NCBI GenBank assembly: GCA_964035795.1
Contig: OZ038325.1
Location: 5,523,163-5,587,162, forward strand
DNA length: 64,000 bases
From: Pterobdella sp. o SKG-2022
Lineage: Eukaryota; Annelida; Clitellata; Hirudinida; Piscicolidae
Reading direction: 5' to 3'
Notes under the pieces: model-generated
Database searches by the model: none
The model's input: only the letters and a program-made list of their open reading frames with translations
What the model was told of the DNA's origin: nothing
Part shown: piece after piece, positions 11,106-24,145 of the stretch
Position numbering within the stretch: the first letter of the stretch is position 1
How the letters are laid out: each line of letters begins with the position of its first letter
Position numbers and translations under genes: made by a program

Positions 11106-13269
11106 TACAATGGAAAAATGGGCATCTCCAAATAGATAGTTTTGTTTGTATGTATATTTATTTATATTATTCGTCGTTATCTCCATAGATATAAAGCCGG
11201 AAAAACAACATGAAAGATTATGTTTAATTTTACCCTAAAAAACAGTGATATTCTACAAAAATTAATCAAAAAACTGAGTATTTTTCCAAGTTATTTGATA
11301 TCTAAATCTTTTTTTTATTGAAATTGAGTTTTGAAGTGTTTTGACTATAGTTTTATCTAATTTTTATTATGAAATAATAATATTTTTATAATAAAAATTC
11401 GATCCGTTACAATTGATTTCTACTCTTCTAAGGAAAGTAGGACACATTAAAAGCCAGTAATTTTAGTCTCGTTGCACTTTTTGCGTCATAAAAGACAGAT
11501 TCGTGCTTAAATTTCAAATTTTTTCAAAGTTAAAAAAATTCAGTTGTTTTAGTTAAATTTCTAAACTTAATATTTAGAATTTTACTTGTTTTAGTTAAGC
11601 TTCTAAACTAAATAAATACAAGTGAAGCTTTCAAATAGTCATTAAAACGCTTTAAATAGAGAAATAGACAAGAAGAGAAAAATGATTAATTCTGATTTCC
11701 CAATAGCACAAGATAGCTTTTCATAAGCAAACCAAGATTTAAATATTTATATTCTTTCACAACTCTTACGATTAAATGTGAACAAATTAAAACTGCAGGG
11801 ATGCACCTCTTGAACACAACTTTCACATAATCTCTGTTTAGATTCTTATCAAAAATTTCGACTAAGTTAACTATCAGCTTGTCAAAGAGTGATTTTGGTC
11901 GAGATATCCTCATATTTCGCATGGCACTGTTTCAGGTATTCTATGAGGCACATTAGTATCTTAACATGTTTTTCAAAATACAGCATTCAAAATGGCGATC
12001 CCATCATATGAATATGAACAGTCCATAAGCTTCTATTACCTGCTCCAATCAAAGGAGCGATTTAATATGCGGTGAGATCATCATTACTGAGAGCATTTGC
12101 TTAAATATCAAAAAACGTTCATTAAATGAAAGATTTCAATAAAAATGACTGCAAAAAAATAAATTGCAAACACAATAAAATATCATTTTAACCCTTCTAC
12201 TTCACCTCGAAACACTGTATATTATCGCTAACTCCCATAACTGCTGGGACGGTTGCCCCCCTACCTTTATGTATTTTCATGCAGAAGCAAGCGATGATTA
12301 AGGCATTCGTTATTTTGTCGCTCGAGCTTTCTTTAAAATATCATCAACTCTAATCATGTTATCACATTCTCAAGCTATTTTCAAATCTGTGTTTGAAAGT
12401 AGTTGCCACAGTTTTGGCAGTTAATTATCTTTCATGGAAGGATTTTGATAGCACCATTAAGTATACCCGTGTTTAAAATTGTGAATAAAATAAAAAAATT
12501 GAATATTAAAAATAACAACAATAATAATAATAGTTATAATAATAGTAATAATGATAATGTTGTGACTTGCGCGTGAAAGTCACAAAATTATCATTATTAC
12601 TAATAATGATAATGTAAATTTATTTTATATAGCGCGAAATAATTAGAAGGCTACAGTGATTTTCACAGCGTCACGAGTCTGGCTGGCATGTATAGACTTG
12701 CACTCTCCATCAATCAATGGATTTGCTATTTATTTTTTCATACTGAAAAATTTACTTAGTAATGCAAAACTCATTCTAGATTCTTTTACTTTTAAAATAT
12801 CAGAAAGCTTTTTAATTTTTACTTTTTGTTCTAAAATTCTCATTTTTATTGACTTTGTGTTCAAATCAAATCAAATCAAGTTTGATTATAGTGGCATTAA
12901 CTTGAGGAGTTTCTAGACCACTAAGTATTATGAACTGTGTTTGCAAAATAACTAAAGGCAACATAATTTAATGTGAGTTCTCACAAATATGACAATTTTA
13001 ACATGGATAATGCAAGTATAACTAAATAAAATGAAATAGAAAACTAAGATTATATGAAAGAAAGATCTGCTGTTTAAAACAAAAGTAACTATAATAATAC
13101 TTTTACAAATGAAATTTTGAAAACTGAGTAGATTTTATGAATGTATTACTCATAATTAAACAAAAATATATATGTATAGATATTACTTTAAATAAGAACT
13201 GAGCTATCAAATGTTAGTTTTACACAAAATTTGAACTTCATTGTTTTCATCTTTTCTTTAACAGCACTT
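11106..13269. other. Non-coding stretch with a hairpin
   Basis: No gene found. It holds the inverted repeat at 12544-12601 and, just after it, ATTTATTTTATATAGCGCG at about 12617-12636. On the minus strand this resembles the GCGCTATATAAAT end followed by ATT-rich tails that many SINEs and LINEs share. Confidence 0.5.
12544..12601. repeat. Near-perfect inverted repeat, 25-bp arms
   Basis: Left arm 12544-12568 (AGTAATAATGATAATG then TTGTGACTT) and right arm 12577-12601 pair at 24 of 25 positions around an 8-base GCGCGTGA loop. A third copy of AATAATGATAATG follows at about 12602. The loop is unusually GC-rich for this region. Confidence 0.85.
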
Positions 13270-13870
13270 CTTGAAAAAACCCTCACGTTTACATACCTTG
13301 GAGATGTCTAGGACCCAGGCGGAGACCTCAGTGCTGCAGTTGTATCAAGAGGAAAACAAGCATGGGCAGCATTCTTTTCCATCGAAAAAATGCTGTGCTC
13401 TCCAGCACTCAGTGGCACCACAAAAAAGGTAGTATATGAAACCCTGTGTGCGATCGGTAATGTTGTATGCCGTAGAAACTTGGACGATGATGGAAGACAT
13501 CAAAGAGCGAATAATTCGACAAGACAAGAAAATGCTTAGAATAGTCACTAAGAAAGGATACAAGGAAGCATTATGCAGCTACAACTCAAACCTTGTATCC
13601 AGCATCATGTCCATGAGTAGATTGAGATGTGAATGCAGCCGAATGATATGCCACGACAAGCAATGGAAGAAGAAATGCCAGGTGTTGAAAGAGGTAAACC
13701 GAAAAAGATTTAGGCTGAATGTGTCGAGAAAGACCTGAAGGAGCATGGTATTGACGTGAGCTGGGTGCAGAACAAAAGGAGATGGAAAAAGGCCATTTAC
13801 AGGGTCTAATCCTATGACGAAGGGAAAAATGACTGTATACAACAAAAAAGAAGAAGAAGAAGAAGAAGAA
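13270..13870 (+). mobile_element. 3' fragment of an RTE-like retrotransposon, broken
   Basis: The C-terminal region after the reverse transcriptase can be followed across stops and frame changes. It reads LTFTYLGDV, then a stop, then DPGGDLSAAVVSRGKQAW, KVVYETL, SVMLYAVETW, IKERIIRQDKKMLR, MSRLRCE, KKCQVLKEV, VEKDLKEHGIDVSWVQNKRR and WKKAIY. Order and wording match the tail of APE-type elements (the YLG...YG.ETW...RRLRWxGH...GRP...W pattern). The fragment ends at a (GAA)n tail at 13851-13870, as is usual for elements with simple-sequence 3' ends. The catalytic RT core is absent. No target duplication was found. Confidence 0.75.
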
Positions 13871-16800
13871 TTTTTTAGCATTTCCATTAAAACTTGTAAA
13901 ATTCACAAAATTTTCAAGCGAGTACATCATCAGGCCGTTTCAACAATGTGTTCAAGTTGGATTATCATTAGGTAACACAGAGCGTTACTTTCAGCATTTC
14001 ATTTCAAATATTGGATATTTATATCACCTTTTGCTTTCAAAAAAGCTATAAACCCCAGATATAAAAGTTTTTTGCTAAATTATGACCATGAGATGCTTCA
14101 AATCATTTCATTAGTTTCTTTAAACTGTTTCTAGTATTAATACTGTTAAAATTTGAATGGAGTCTTTTAGAGTAATCTCTTAAGTGCAAATTCAGCGGTC
14201 AAGCTGCTTTAATGGTGACTGTGGATATAAAACGGCAGGAAACATATGAATAGAGCAACCCTGTCTTTAGTATTTCTTACTTCTATTTGGTGTTAATGGC
14301 TAAAAAATACCAAACTTCTTATTTCAATTCTTATTTCTACACGCTTAATAGTATTTAAGGTAATATGTTATTATGATACCATGTTAGAACGCCAGAATAC
14401 ATTGTTTTTCTGTTTGGATCTAATTGACTACCGTTTCTTATTGTTTTATCCTTATTTATTCACGTCCTTTTCTTTTACGGTTGCTGAAATCCCATGCATA
14501 AATACTTGAACCAAACAATACAGAAAATGTTAAAAAAACGAATGGGAATTAATAAATAAAATACTATAAAATAAGATCTGTTCTGTTTATGGCAGTCAAA
14601 AAAGGAAGCTTTGAAGATATTTTGGCCTCTGCCTTTATTCAGGCTGAGGTACTGATGGATTGGTCGATCAAACAGTATGGAAAACTTCGTTATTTTAATT
14701 ATTTTTAAAATCATTTTTTCTGTTTTTTTATTTTGTTTTTTTTATTATTTTTTTTTTTATAGATTTTTTAAAAAGTTTTTTTCATTATTTCATTTTAGGC
14801 AACCTCAAGTGTTTTCAAATTGTTTTGAAGTTGAAACTTTTCAGAAACATCTCAATGTACTTATGAACAATATTCGACAATGTTTAACGTGTGTTTACAG
14901 GAAAATTTTAGTACATTTATTAAGCAAAACCAGCTATGATTTTTGATAAGTTTAGCGTTACCACAAAGCAAAACTTATCGAAAAGTCTAGCTGGTTTTGC
15001 TTAATAAATGTTTCAAAATTCTTCCATAAATTGACGTTAAACATTGTTAGAACTAGTGTTGTTTCCATCATTTTCAATTAGAACATTTTATGCGACTTCT
15101 ACAGAAGTTTTAATCGGAAAATGATGAGATTCTTTAATAAACAGAGTCTATGACTTTTGCAGAATTAAAAATTGCACCAACACTTTTTTTCAATATAATA
15201 CAGGCATAAAAAAATACTAAGTAAAATACGATAATGGCTAAAAAGGTAGTTTTCCCAAATGTAAATTTGGTATTCCCAAGTTTTTTTTGATTTATCTGAC
15301 TAATATGAGACCCATTATCCATTTTAAATCAAAAATTCACGTCACAATGCTTGGAACTAGTGCTATTGATTGTTGTATGCCCTGACATGCCATTATTTTC
15401 AATCGATACAACTCTTATTTTAACTGTTTCAGAGTTTGATTTGGCGTGCATGAGTCTATTATAAAATATGGTCCATACAAGCAAGATGTGTGTAGAAAAA
15501 GATATTAGTGTTGACTCAAAGAGAGAAGCCAGTCTTAATTATCTGAATATTTCCAGTATGAAAGTAGAACATTAATGTGATTTTGGCAGTAAAAAATATA
15601 GCGTATTAGTAGGAACAAAGCTTGTGACAAGCATTATCAAGTAGTTAAACTACCATAACATAATTAGACATTTGGTATTGTGATGGGCTTCACTTAATTA
15701 TTTCATAAAATATTAAAATAGTTTCAATCTGAAATGAACTAGATTTTAAATTCATTATCAACTTTTTACATTCACTATGCCTTGAACGCAAACTCAAACA
15801 CATTTTTATTCCCTTCAAACCCTACTTCATGTGGCAGACAGAGTTCATCAGCATACATATAACATTGTGGAGAATTGGAGTAATTATAAATAAAATAACC
15901 TTCGATGAAAGTTATCACTCATAAAAACTAAATTTTTTAAATTTTAAAAAAGTCGATCTGGTAATTTTTTTAAACCGAGAGATAACACCTGCTTCACTGT
16001 GTTTGACATCAGTTTACTTGTTGGAAATGCAAAACGGGCTCAGTTATAAGTTCTGCTTCAACTTCACTTAAAAATAAACTGAAAATGGTTTTGAGAATTT
16101 AGTTTACAAAACTGTGTTTTGTATTCCATGTGCTTAAAAAAGTCATTATTTTCAAGAGAAAACCCGTGAAAGATTTCTTTAGGAAGATTGCTAGAGAGGT
16201 TTTAAAAAATTTGGAACATTCAAAATGAGTTTTGCTTAATGTACTATGAATCATCCGAACTTTAATGAAATCTTTTGAATTTTTTCAAAACATTCTATAA
16301 AAATATCAACATTTGTTGAAGTTTTTTCTAAAATGTTGGTTATCTTGAAAACATTCAAATTATTAAACAAGTAAAAATAAAATTTAAAAGCAGTCTAAAT
16401 CTATATAAAAAAAATCTATGTAAGAACGATTGATAGAATGTAGTTGGTATGGAATGGATGGGAAAACAGAGTGTTTAACCTGTACCCCTCCAATCAGCAC
16501 TAGGCTTAAAGGAAGTATCAAAAATATCTTTCAATCATTCATTAATTTATAGGATATCATAGTACAAATGAGCATCAACATATGAGTCCCAAACAATTTT
16601 TCAACCTCTGTTGATATACTCTTCATGGCTTTTTGTACGTTGAACTATACTTTTAACTACCATTCCAATTATGTCCTAGTATAACTTATTCTACCCATTT
16701 TATGATTTTTCATTAATCTTATTTCATACAATTTAGCTTTTGAATTTTTATCCTTATTTTTATTAATCTTCTTTAAACTGGTTCACATGGGTATTTCAGC

Positions 16801-19355
16801 CCAGGTAACACTGAATTGAAATTTTTCAGACTTGCTGGTTAGTTCTCTTTTTTTTATTATAAGCTTTAAATTGTGAATATATATAATTCTATATGTTTGA
16901 AACGCTCGTTTTTGAGATTCATTTGAATATAATATAATTAATTCTGTATATAATATATTTTAATATATAATATATTTAAATATATATCGTATAAAGTCTT
17001 ATCTGGAAATTAGCGAAAATTTGGAGTTAGCAAAAAGCATCGCAAGCAGACATTTGATGCAGATTTTATACAACTCATGCTGAATGGTTTTCTAAAATGC
17101 CTGGTATTAAAAAATGAAATTTTGTTTCAATGCTTCTTTATACAGTGGAAACCCTGGGTGTTTTGAAATGGTCTCTTTTATTGTCCTGCGGTAAGCTCTC
17201 TGCGTTTTATATCCTCTATGCCCAGATATTCTCAAATTTAATCAAAAGATTTTTTTCTTCTGTTATAACTTATCATTGAAATAAAGAATTTCATTTTTGA
17301 AATTGGACTTTTTAGAGTATTTTTATCGTTTCAATACGAATGTCTGTCTTAAACGCTTGCAAGAGATTTTTTTGAATAAAATATTTGAAACTGATAATTT
17401 TTCCATTCTGAAACTTTTGCTAAATTTGAAGTTTTAACAATCTTTGAATTAAATTTCTTTTTTCGAAAAATAAATCTAAAGGAAAATTAACTTTTATACA
17501 TTTTCTAATCAGTTATCAAAAACAAAAAGTTGCCAAACATCTTCACAAATTTCCAGTGAAAGAATTTTAAAACAAAAATTTTTGAGACGTCAGCTTTCTG
17601 GCGTAAAAGTTTTGAAATAAATTAAATTTTTGAATTAATCAAATGAACCCATCATGGTTTTAATTTATTAGATAAAAAAAAAGAGTTTTGGAAAAAATTA
17701 ATGCAAAAACAAAAGAACTACGATGAACACTGTAAGCAAATTAAATCAAGCAGGTATGCGTGACAAAGTATGAAAATAAGGCACACTAATTCAATTTGCT
17801 CATTCCTCAACAGTTTCCTTCCATTATTTACTTTTGAAAAATACTCGCAGCTTTTAAGTTTGAGTGACTTCGGTCGTGATTATGATAAACTCAAAAAGAA
17901 GACGTTGTATTGATAAAAAATGATACTGTTAATATAACAAATAAAACTGAAACAACAAAGTTTTAAGACTTATAAAAAAGGACACTAATTAAAACAAGGG
18001 TAATCAATTATAAATAAAGACATGCATTACAATATTTAAATACATGTGCCCCTTTATTTAAATACTTGGAGCATTCCTCCCTCAATGACATCCAAAAAGA
18101 TGCGACTAGAATAAAATCAAACTGAAACTTCAAAATCTCATAAAACTTTTTTAAATCCATACAAATCTTCATTCAGTCCACGTATCAGCACTAAATACTA
18201 ATAGAATTGATTGTTGATAATTAAGTAGTTATTTGAATGTATAATGAAATTAACACTGGTAATCAAATAAACAGTATAAATAATTCAACAATTAGTGTTA
18301 AAAAATGATAAGTAAATAATAAAACTGAAGCCACCCTCAAGACTAGATGGTTCGCTTCATTAAGTTGACACAGTAGAAATAAAAAGGTCTATGCAAGATT
18401 ATGCAACAAAATAACAACCCTACAAACAAATAGTCATCAAAAATAAAGCCTCTTCCCTTGACAGTTATCATTAAAGAACAACAACATCACGTAACAACAA
18501 ATACAAAATCAACACTTACAACATCCAACAATAAAAACAACTAAGGTATTATTACTAAAAACATGCAACATCGAGAACAACAACAAACCCTGAGGAACAA
18601 TCGAAAAGCACCGCCAAGAAGGTGCATGTGAGGAGTAGGCAGATCATCACGGCTTCATTACACTCGCTTCTATCCTTTGCTATTCGATGTTTGAAGGCGC
18701 TACCTTTATTCTTACTTTTTTTGTTATTTTTTATTATTTTTAGTTTTTTTATTTATTTATTTATTCATTTGAATTGTTTTTATTATCCATCATTTTATGT
18801 CATGTCATTTCAATACGAAGCGGTGATTGGTTTCAAAAGCTTGTAATTTTCTCTAATATTTTCAAACAAAAATGACGACTGACAGCCGAAAATCGACCTT
18901 CTCAAGCAAATCTTCCCATACATTTCAAACGACAAACGTGGTTAAATGCGCCAGTGTTCTTTGAAGGGACAGTCAACAGGTAATGATATTTGGTGCAGTT
19001 TGAAGTGAGAGGTTAAGGCTTTGTATCTGTGGAGGGATGTGAGTCGTTATCAATTTGTGTTGAGGCTGGCAATTATCAATTGGTTACTATCAATTTAATT
19101 TAAATACCACAAAAAATAAAAATATGTTTCATTAGTTACTTATTTTATTTATTCTTAAAAAAAGATATTGATTTAAATTTACGTTGGTTAACAATATAAC
19201 TCATAACTTTTGAAAATAAAATGTAATTTGAGTACAAATGGAAGGTAACGTTGTTAAAATCAAATTTAATTTTGAAAAATGGGTTTAGCTTTGTTGAAAA
19301 CAAATTTAATTTTGTTAAAAGTGAATCTATTTTTTTGAAATCAAATATTTTTATG
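13871..19355. other. AT-rich non-coding stretch
   Basis: No gene found. The only structure I can support is the long palindrome at 14878-15046 and an A/T-only stretch at about 16930-16990. A slightly GC-richer segment at 18595-18700 opens a short frame, but it has no recognised motif. Confidence 0.55.
14878..15046. repeat. Foldback element, about 75-bp arms
   Basis: The left arm starts CAATGTTTAACG, contains CATTTATTAAGCAAAACCAG and ends TTTTGATAAGTTT. The right arm repeats these in inverted order (AAAACTTATCG ... CTGGTTTTGCTTAATAAATG ... CGTTAAACATTG). The loop is about 15 bases. Arms differ at scattered positions and a small indel, so it is not a recent perfect palindrome. There is no coding capacity; it is likely a foldback or MITE-type element. 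Confidence 0.8.
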
Positions 19356-20727
19356 TTTTCCATAAAATAATAATAATAATATCCCCATCGAGTTGCTCTA
19401 GTCGTATAGTTGACTGTTTCTCTTGGGTAACTTTCTTCACAATTCTTCTCCAGGAACATTTCTGTTGGGCAAGAAGAAAAATGGTTTCGAAATCTTCTGA
19501 GTTAAATTTGACATCTTCTTTTAATGTCTGTGGTAGAGTGGTTAAAGGTCTGCCTAGGAATTTTTTTTTATTTGATGCGACATAGTACTGCTTCATAGCC
19601 TGGAATGCTGGCGTATCAGGTCTTCTTAGGATATGTCCCAACATCCTACATCTTGCACCAGAAATTTCAACTGAAAGGGGTATTTTATTCGTTTTTTTGT
19701 ATAGTTCTTTGTTGCTGATTCTATTGGGATCGTAGATACCGATCACTCTCTTAAGCTGTTTGCGGTGGAATGCGTCAATCTTAGCTTCTATATTTTTGTT
19801 GACTGCCCATGCTGAAGAGTTGTAGGTGAGAACTGGTTTAACATAGGAATTGTACACTCGCACTTTTTTGCTTATTTTTAGCTTTTTCCTTTCATGTATA
19901 TTTTCCATAATTTACTCATCGCAGTTTGGCCAAGTTGTTTTCTCCTCTCAATATCTTTTCTGTCATCAAGGAAAGAGCCTAGTTTTTTGCCTCATCCGCT
20001 TTTGATATTTTGATGAGTTCCGTCTTGTCAGTATTGACTTTGAGGTTCTAGTTCGAAAACTCATCTTTCAGTTTGCTTTCTAGGTTAAGTAGTTGTTGTT
20101 TGTCTCTACCAATGAAATCCAGATCGTCAGCATATCCTACCATTTTTGCTGGTGTCAATGGTTGTAGGTTTGTGTAGCTGTAATCTAGCTTTATATGGTT
20201 TGTTACTTTAGATTTGAAAGTGCAAGCTGTGCTGCTTTTAAGTAAATTGTGAAGAGAATGGGTGAGAGTCCATCTCCTTGAGGAATCCATGTTAGTTTCA
20301 AAAGGGGTTTGTGTGCTTTTGCCATTCCATCTTACCTTCAAACAAGTGTTTGTTAATAGCTTTCTGATCATCATTATTTCATCTTTGTACAGAATTTTTT
20401 CAAAAACATTTATTAGAAGGGGTCTGTCCACAGTATCAAGGGCTTGGCTCAGGTCGATACCAAGAATATAGTACTCTTCATTCCTATACGTCAGAGCTTT
20501 AGCTATATCTCATTTATGAGACCAGACTATGTTTATCGGGCTTTTTCCATTTTTGAATCCACTTTGATAAGAACCAATGGATTCTTTCGTTTTGTTGTGT
20601 ATACGCTTCATAGTAATGTTCGATAATATTTTTCGGATACTGTTCAGTAGAGTGATGGGTTTTGAGCTTGTAAGTTGTCCTTTCGGTTTACCTTGTTTTT
20701 GAGCAGTGACTACATTTTCCATAAAAT
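19356..20727 (-). mobile_element. 5'-truncated non-LTR retrotransposon with RT remnant and 13-bp TSD
   Basis: Read on the minus strand, it gives KPITLLNSIRK, SYQSGFKNGKS, a degraded DLSQALDTV, NTCLKVRWNGKS, then VGYADDLDF (the catalytic YADD box), LKVNTDKTEL, and the C-terminal tail YVKPVLTYNSSAW, MLGHILRRPD, GRPLTTLPQTL and CSWRRIVKKV. Several stops and frame changes break it. The stretch TTTTCCATAAAAT occurs at 19356-19368 and again at 20715-20727, exactly flanking the element. An (ATT)n tail abuts the duplication at the 3' end (plus coordinates 19369-19380). The insertion is therefore 19369-20714, without its APE domain. A related fragment lies at about 40040-40225. Confidence 0.85.
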
Positions 20728-21750
20728 GTTTCAAAAAAGAAAACTTTTATTTGCTTAATTTACTTTATTTATATTCGTTTCTAAACAAAATTTTGAAAAA
20801 ATGTTTGATGCTTTTTTATAAAAACTTCAGCAAAACAAGGAAATACAAAGCAAGTTTGAAGTAAAATTAGTTTCTAAATAAGTATGGACATAAAGTCGAA
20901 GACATTTCTGTTTGTCAGCATCTATAAAGCCTACTGAGGCATTTGGTCTTCAAATTATATGTAAATTTTAAGTATTACTCCTTTTAATTTTAAAATAAAA
21001 TATTCATAAAATAGAATGTTATTTATATTTTTATAGAGCGGTTTTAAAGATAGTGACTTTCCAGAGACACCCGAAGTTGTAAAAAGAAACTTAAACATTG
21101 TTTTAAAAGCATATTTCTTGAGTTTTTTTCCGTTAATATAATTCCTTCTGTGTAATTTACTTCGAAAAATTTAAACTTATAGAGCGTGGCAATTCAATTG
21201 TTATATTTACCTCACTAAATACTATTTGGTTTGCTCAATGAATTAAATTTATGACGCTGTTCCTTTTAAAACACAAAAAAATACAGTTTTTGAATATTAA
21301 CTGAATTCAGTCAAATAAATACAACTTGAATTTCTGAGCTTGATGGCCATATTAGAGGAGCACTTCAAGTAGTTGAAACCATTGTTACAAGCCTATTAAT
21401 TGTCTATTTGAATACCAAGAAGAGAGTAACTGCAGCACTAAAACAGTAATTGTTCAAGATTCAAATCCTCTACCTTGTGTTCAAAAAAAATGTTCAAAAA
21501 CTCAGCCAACTTAGCCATCAAGTTGGCAAAGATCAATCAAAAGAAGAGAATGACTGAAAATTAATGTAGAAAACGCTAATATTTCTTTAAAAATTTTTTG
21601 TACGCCTCGGACACTGTAGTGTAAACAAATGAGTCCTTTTTAAGTTAGCTTCCAAGCTGAAGAATGCCGTTTTAATCAGAACTCACAAGGGCTTGACGGA
21701 ATGAGAGTATTATTGATGTTTCTATTTTAGATATTGTTGTTTCATTTTTA

Positions 21751-21860
21751 TTTTTATCATTATTTTTCATTATTGTTCTTATTATTGTTTCATTATTATT
21801 GTTATTATTATTGTTTCATTATTATTGTTATTATTATTGTTTCATTATTATTTTTATTAT
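21751..21860. repeat. 33-bp minisatellite, ATT-rich
   Basis: The unit contains TTATTATTATTGTTTCATTA and repeats about three times with minor changes in the last unit. Confidence 0.75.
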
Positions 21861-24009
21861 TATTGTTATCTCATTAACATTATCAATGAGATTTCTAAAC
21901 AATAAAGCAGTGGAAAGGTCTTTTTCAACAAAAAAAAGTTGAGAAGTTCAAAACGTTTTGCTAATCATATTCGAGCGTTGTCTCCACTTTGTTGAACTCT
22001 TACAATAAGATCAAGCTTATAACAGAATTTTTCAGCAAAAAATCTTTTGAAAAATTATTTTGTTATATAGAATGATGTGTAAAAATGTTTCGAAATGGCT
22101 TGAAGCACAGTGGACTTACACGTGTGGTTTTGTCTGCCAAGTTTTGTGGCTGCTGTATGCATTAAGATGTGTGCTGATCATGGCGATGCTGTTATGTTTT
22201 TTTTGTTGTTTTTTATTTGTTTTGTTAGTTTTTATTCATTTTTATTAGTATTTTGTGTTTATTATTATTTTTGTCTATTATTATTATTATTTCACATTAG
22301 TTATCTGAAGGTGATATATATTATATAAAGAAAAGTTTTGTTTTAATGAAAATACGAAAAGTTATTGGGATTTTTTGATTCACATTTTTGAAGCTAATAA
22401 ATTCCTATCATTTTGCTGTTATTTTTTAACTTAATTTTTTTGTTACTTTTTTTAAATGAATTCTCGGTTTCCATTATTCCAATGTTATTTTTTCAAAAAG
22501 ATTTCCAAATATTGCGTCGATAAAATTTGAAATAAATTTATTTAAAGCATAAAAGCATAATCGATAAGTGTTTTTCCATTATAAGAGACATATAATAGTG
22601 CTTGAAAAAATTTATGATAAATATAATTTAAAAAGAAACTTGTGCATTCTGTAACGCCGTCACTATTACTTTCACCGGAATTTCCATCAAAGATGGAACA
22701 TAAATAAATACAATATATATTCAAATAGTTCTCTATTTAAAGTGAGCTTACTCGCGATGAAAACTAACACGCCATCAGTTGATAAAATGGAAACTTATTT
22801 TTCTGCTTAATTATATCAAAAAACGAAATAATTATCAACCTTCAATAAATTAGTTTGGTATAATGAATTCAAAACCCAAAATAATTGGTTAAACAGCCAA
22901 GTGAACTTGATGAATTTCAAATAAATGAATATACAAGCTTACATAGGGCCCTATTGATTTTCATTATTCACAATTCCCTCAGGTAAAAGTACAGTGTTTG
23001 TTTTATTCTTTAAATATTAGTTCTAAGCGTATTTGGAACTCGTGAACTAAGGAATTTAATAATAATACTATAACATTGGTCATTTTATCATTAACTTGGA
23101 TTGAAATTCAAAAACGTCTATTATGCTAGCTCAAATACATAGACAATAACATATACATATACGTATAAATATACATATATATGGTAAGCTGTTGATTTTA
23201 TGTTTTTATTGCAATACAAACTCTGCAATTAAAGTAATTCACTTTTTTTGGTTAAGACCTTTTCGATATGCTTTTCCTGCAGGATTTTTTTGCAATATAT
23301 TGTCTAATGCATTCTGATTTATAATGTTTCTTTACTAATTTTTTGGTGAATTTTCATAGCGCGATTTCACGCAGCCAATCAAAGTAAGTCCGCCATCAAA
23401 ACCTCAAACATGTTTGCTCTTTTGATGAGGTTCAGAGGAAGCTATTCAACTAAACGTGCAGAACTATTTAAGGGATTTAATGCTTTGGTCAATCTATTGA
23501 GAGTAACATGGGTATTTTTCACAAATTAAAAGTTATCTTGAGTATAAATTTATGAGTTAATGAAGGCTCACAACGATAGTTAAAACACGGTCAAGCCCTG
23601 CATTAAGATTGAAGAAGGCCTTCTGACTTTTCTTTGAATTCTGCTTTAATCATCAAGCTTACGCAGGATTTGAATTTTTGAAGCGAGATTAAAGTTATCA
23701 AAGCCTCTACAAACCAACAAAAAAATTATAACTTGAGTGTCAATCATTGTCATTCTTCTATTTAATGAAGTATTTCATTAACAATTTGCAATTCTACGAC
23801 CAAAATGCTATTTGCATAGGGTATATATAATTGATTAGAGATTAAAGATTCAAAAATGCAGTTTTAAAGCAGGCTGGTATAAACGCCCGCAATAAAGCAT
23901 ACGACTGCACTTCTCCTATATCCTCGCATTTCTCATGATTCAACTTGTGACTGTAACCAATGGGTCTTCTGAAAGGTGTTTGAGTTTGAATGATGCGATC
24001 TTGTGTTTA

Positions 24010-24145
24010 ATTATTTGTATTATTATTGTTATTATTATTATTTTTGTTATCATTATTTTTTTAACAATAATAATAATATTTATTATTATTATTTTCATTT
24101 TTATTTTTATTTTTTAATAATAATAATTGTTATTATTATTAGGGC
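24010..24145. repeat. ATT/TAA microsatellite cluster
   Basis: Imperfect ATT and AAT runs on both strands. The right edge abuts a GC-richer island, GGGCTGGTGACTGATGTTGC, reminiscent of retroelement 3' ends that carry TAA tails. Confidence 0.75.

Noticed and set aside
18595..18846. Possible coding exon (TAKKVHVRSRQIITAS...)
   Set aside because: The motif is short with no recognised family, and the frame runs into a Phe/Leu-rich AT stretch.
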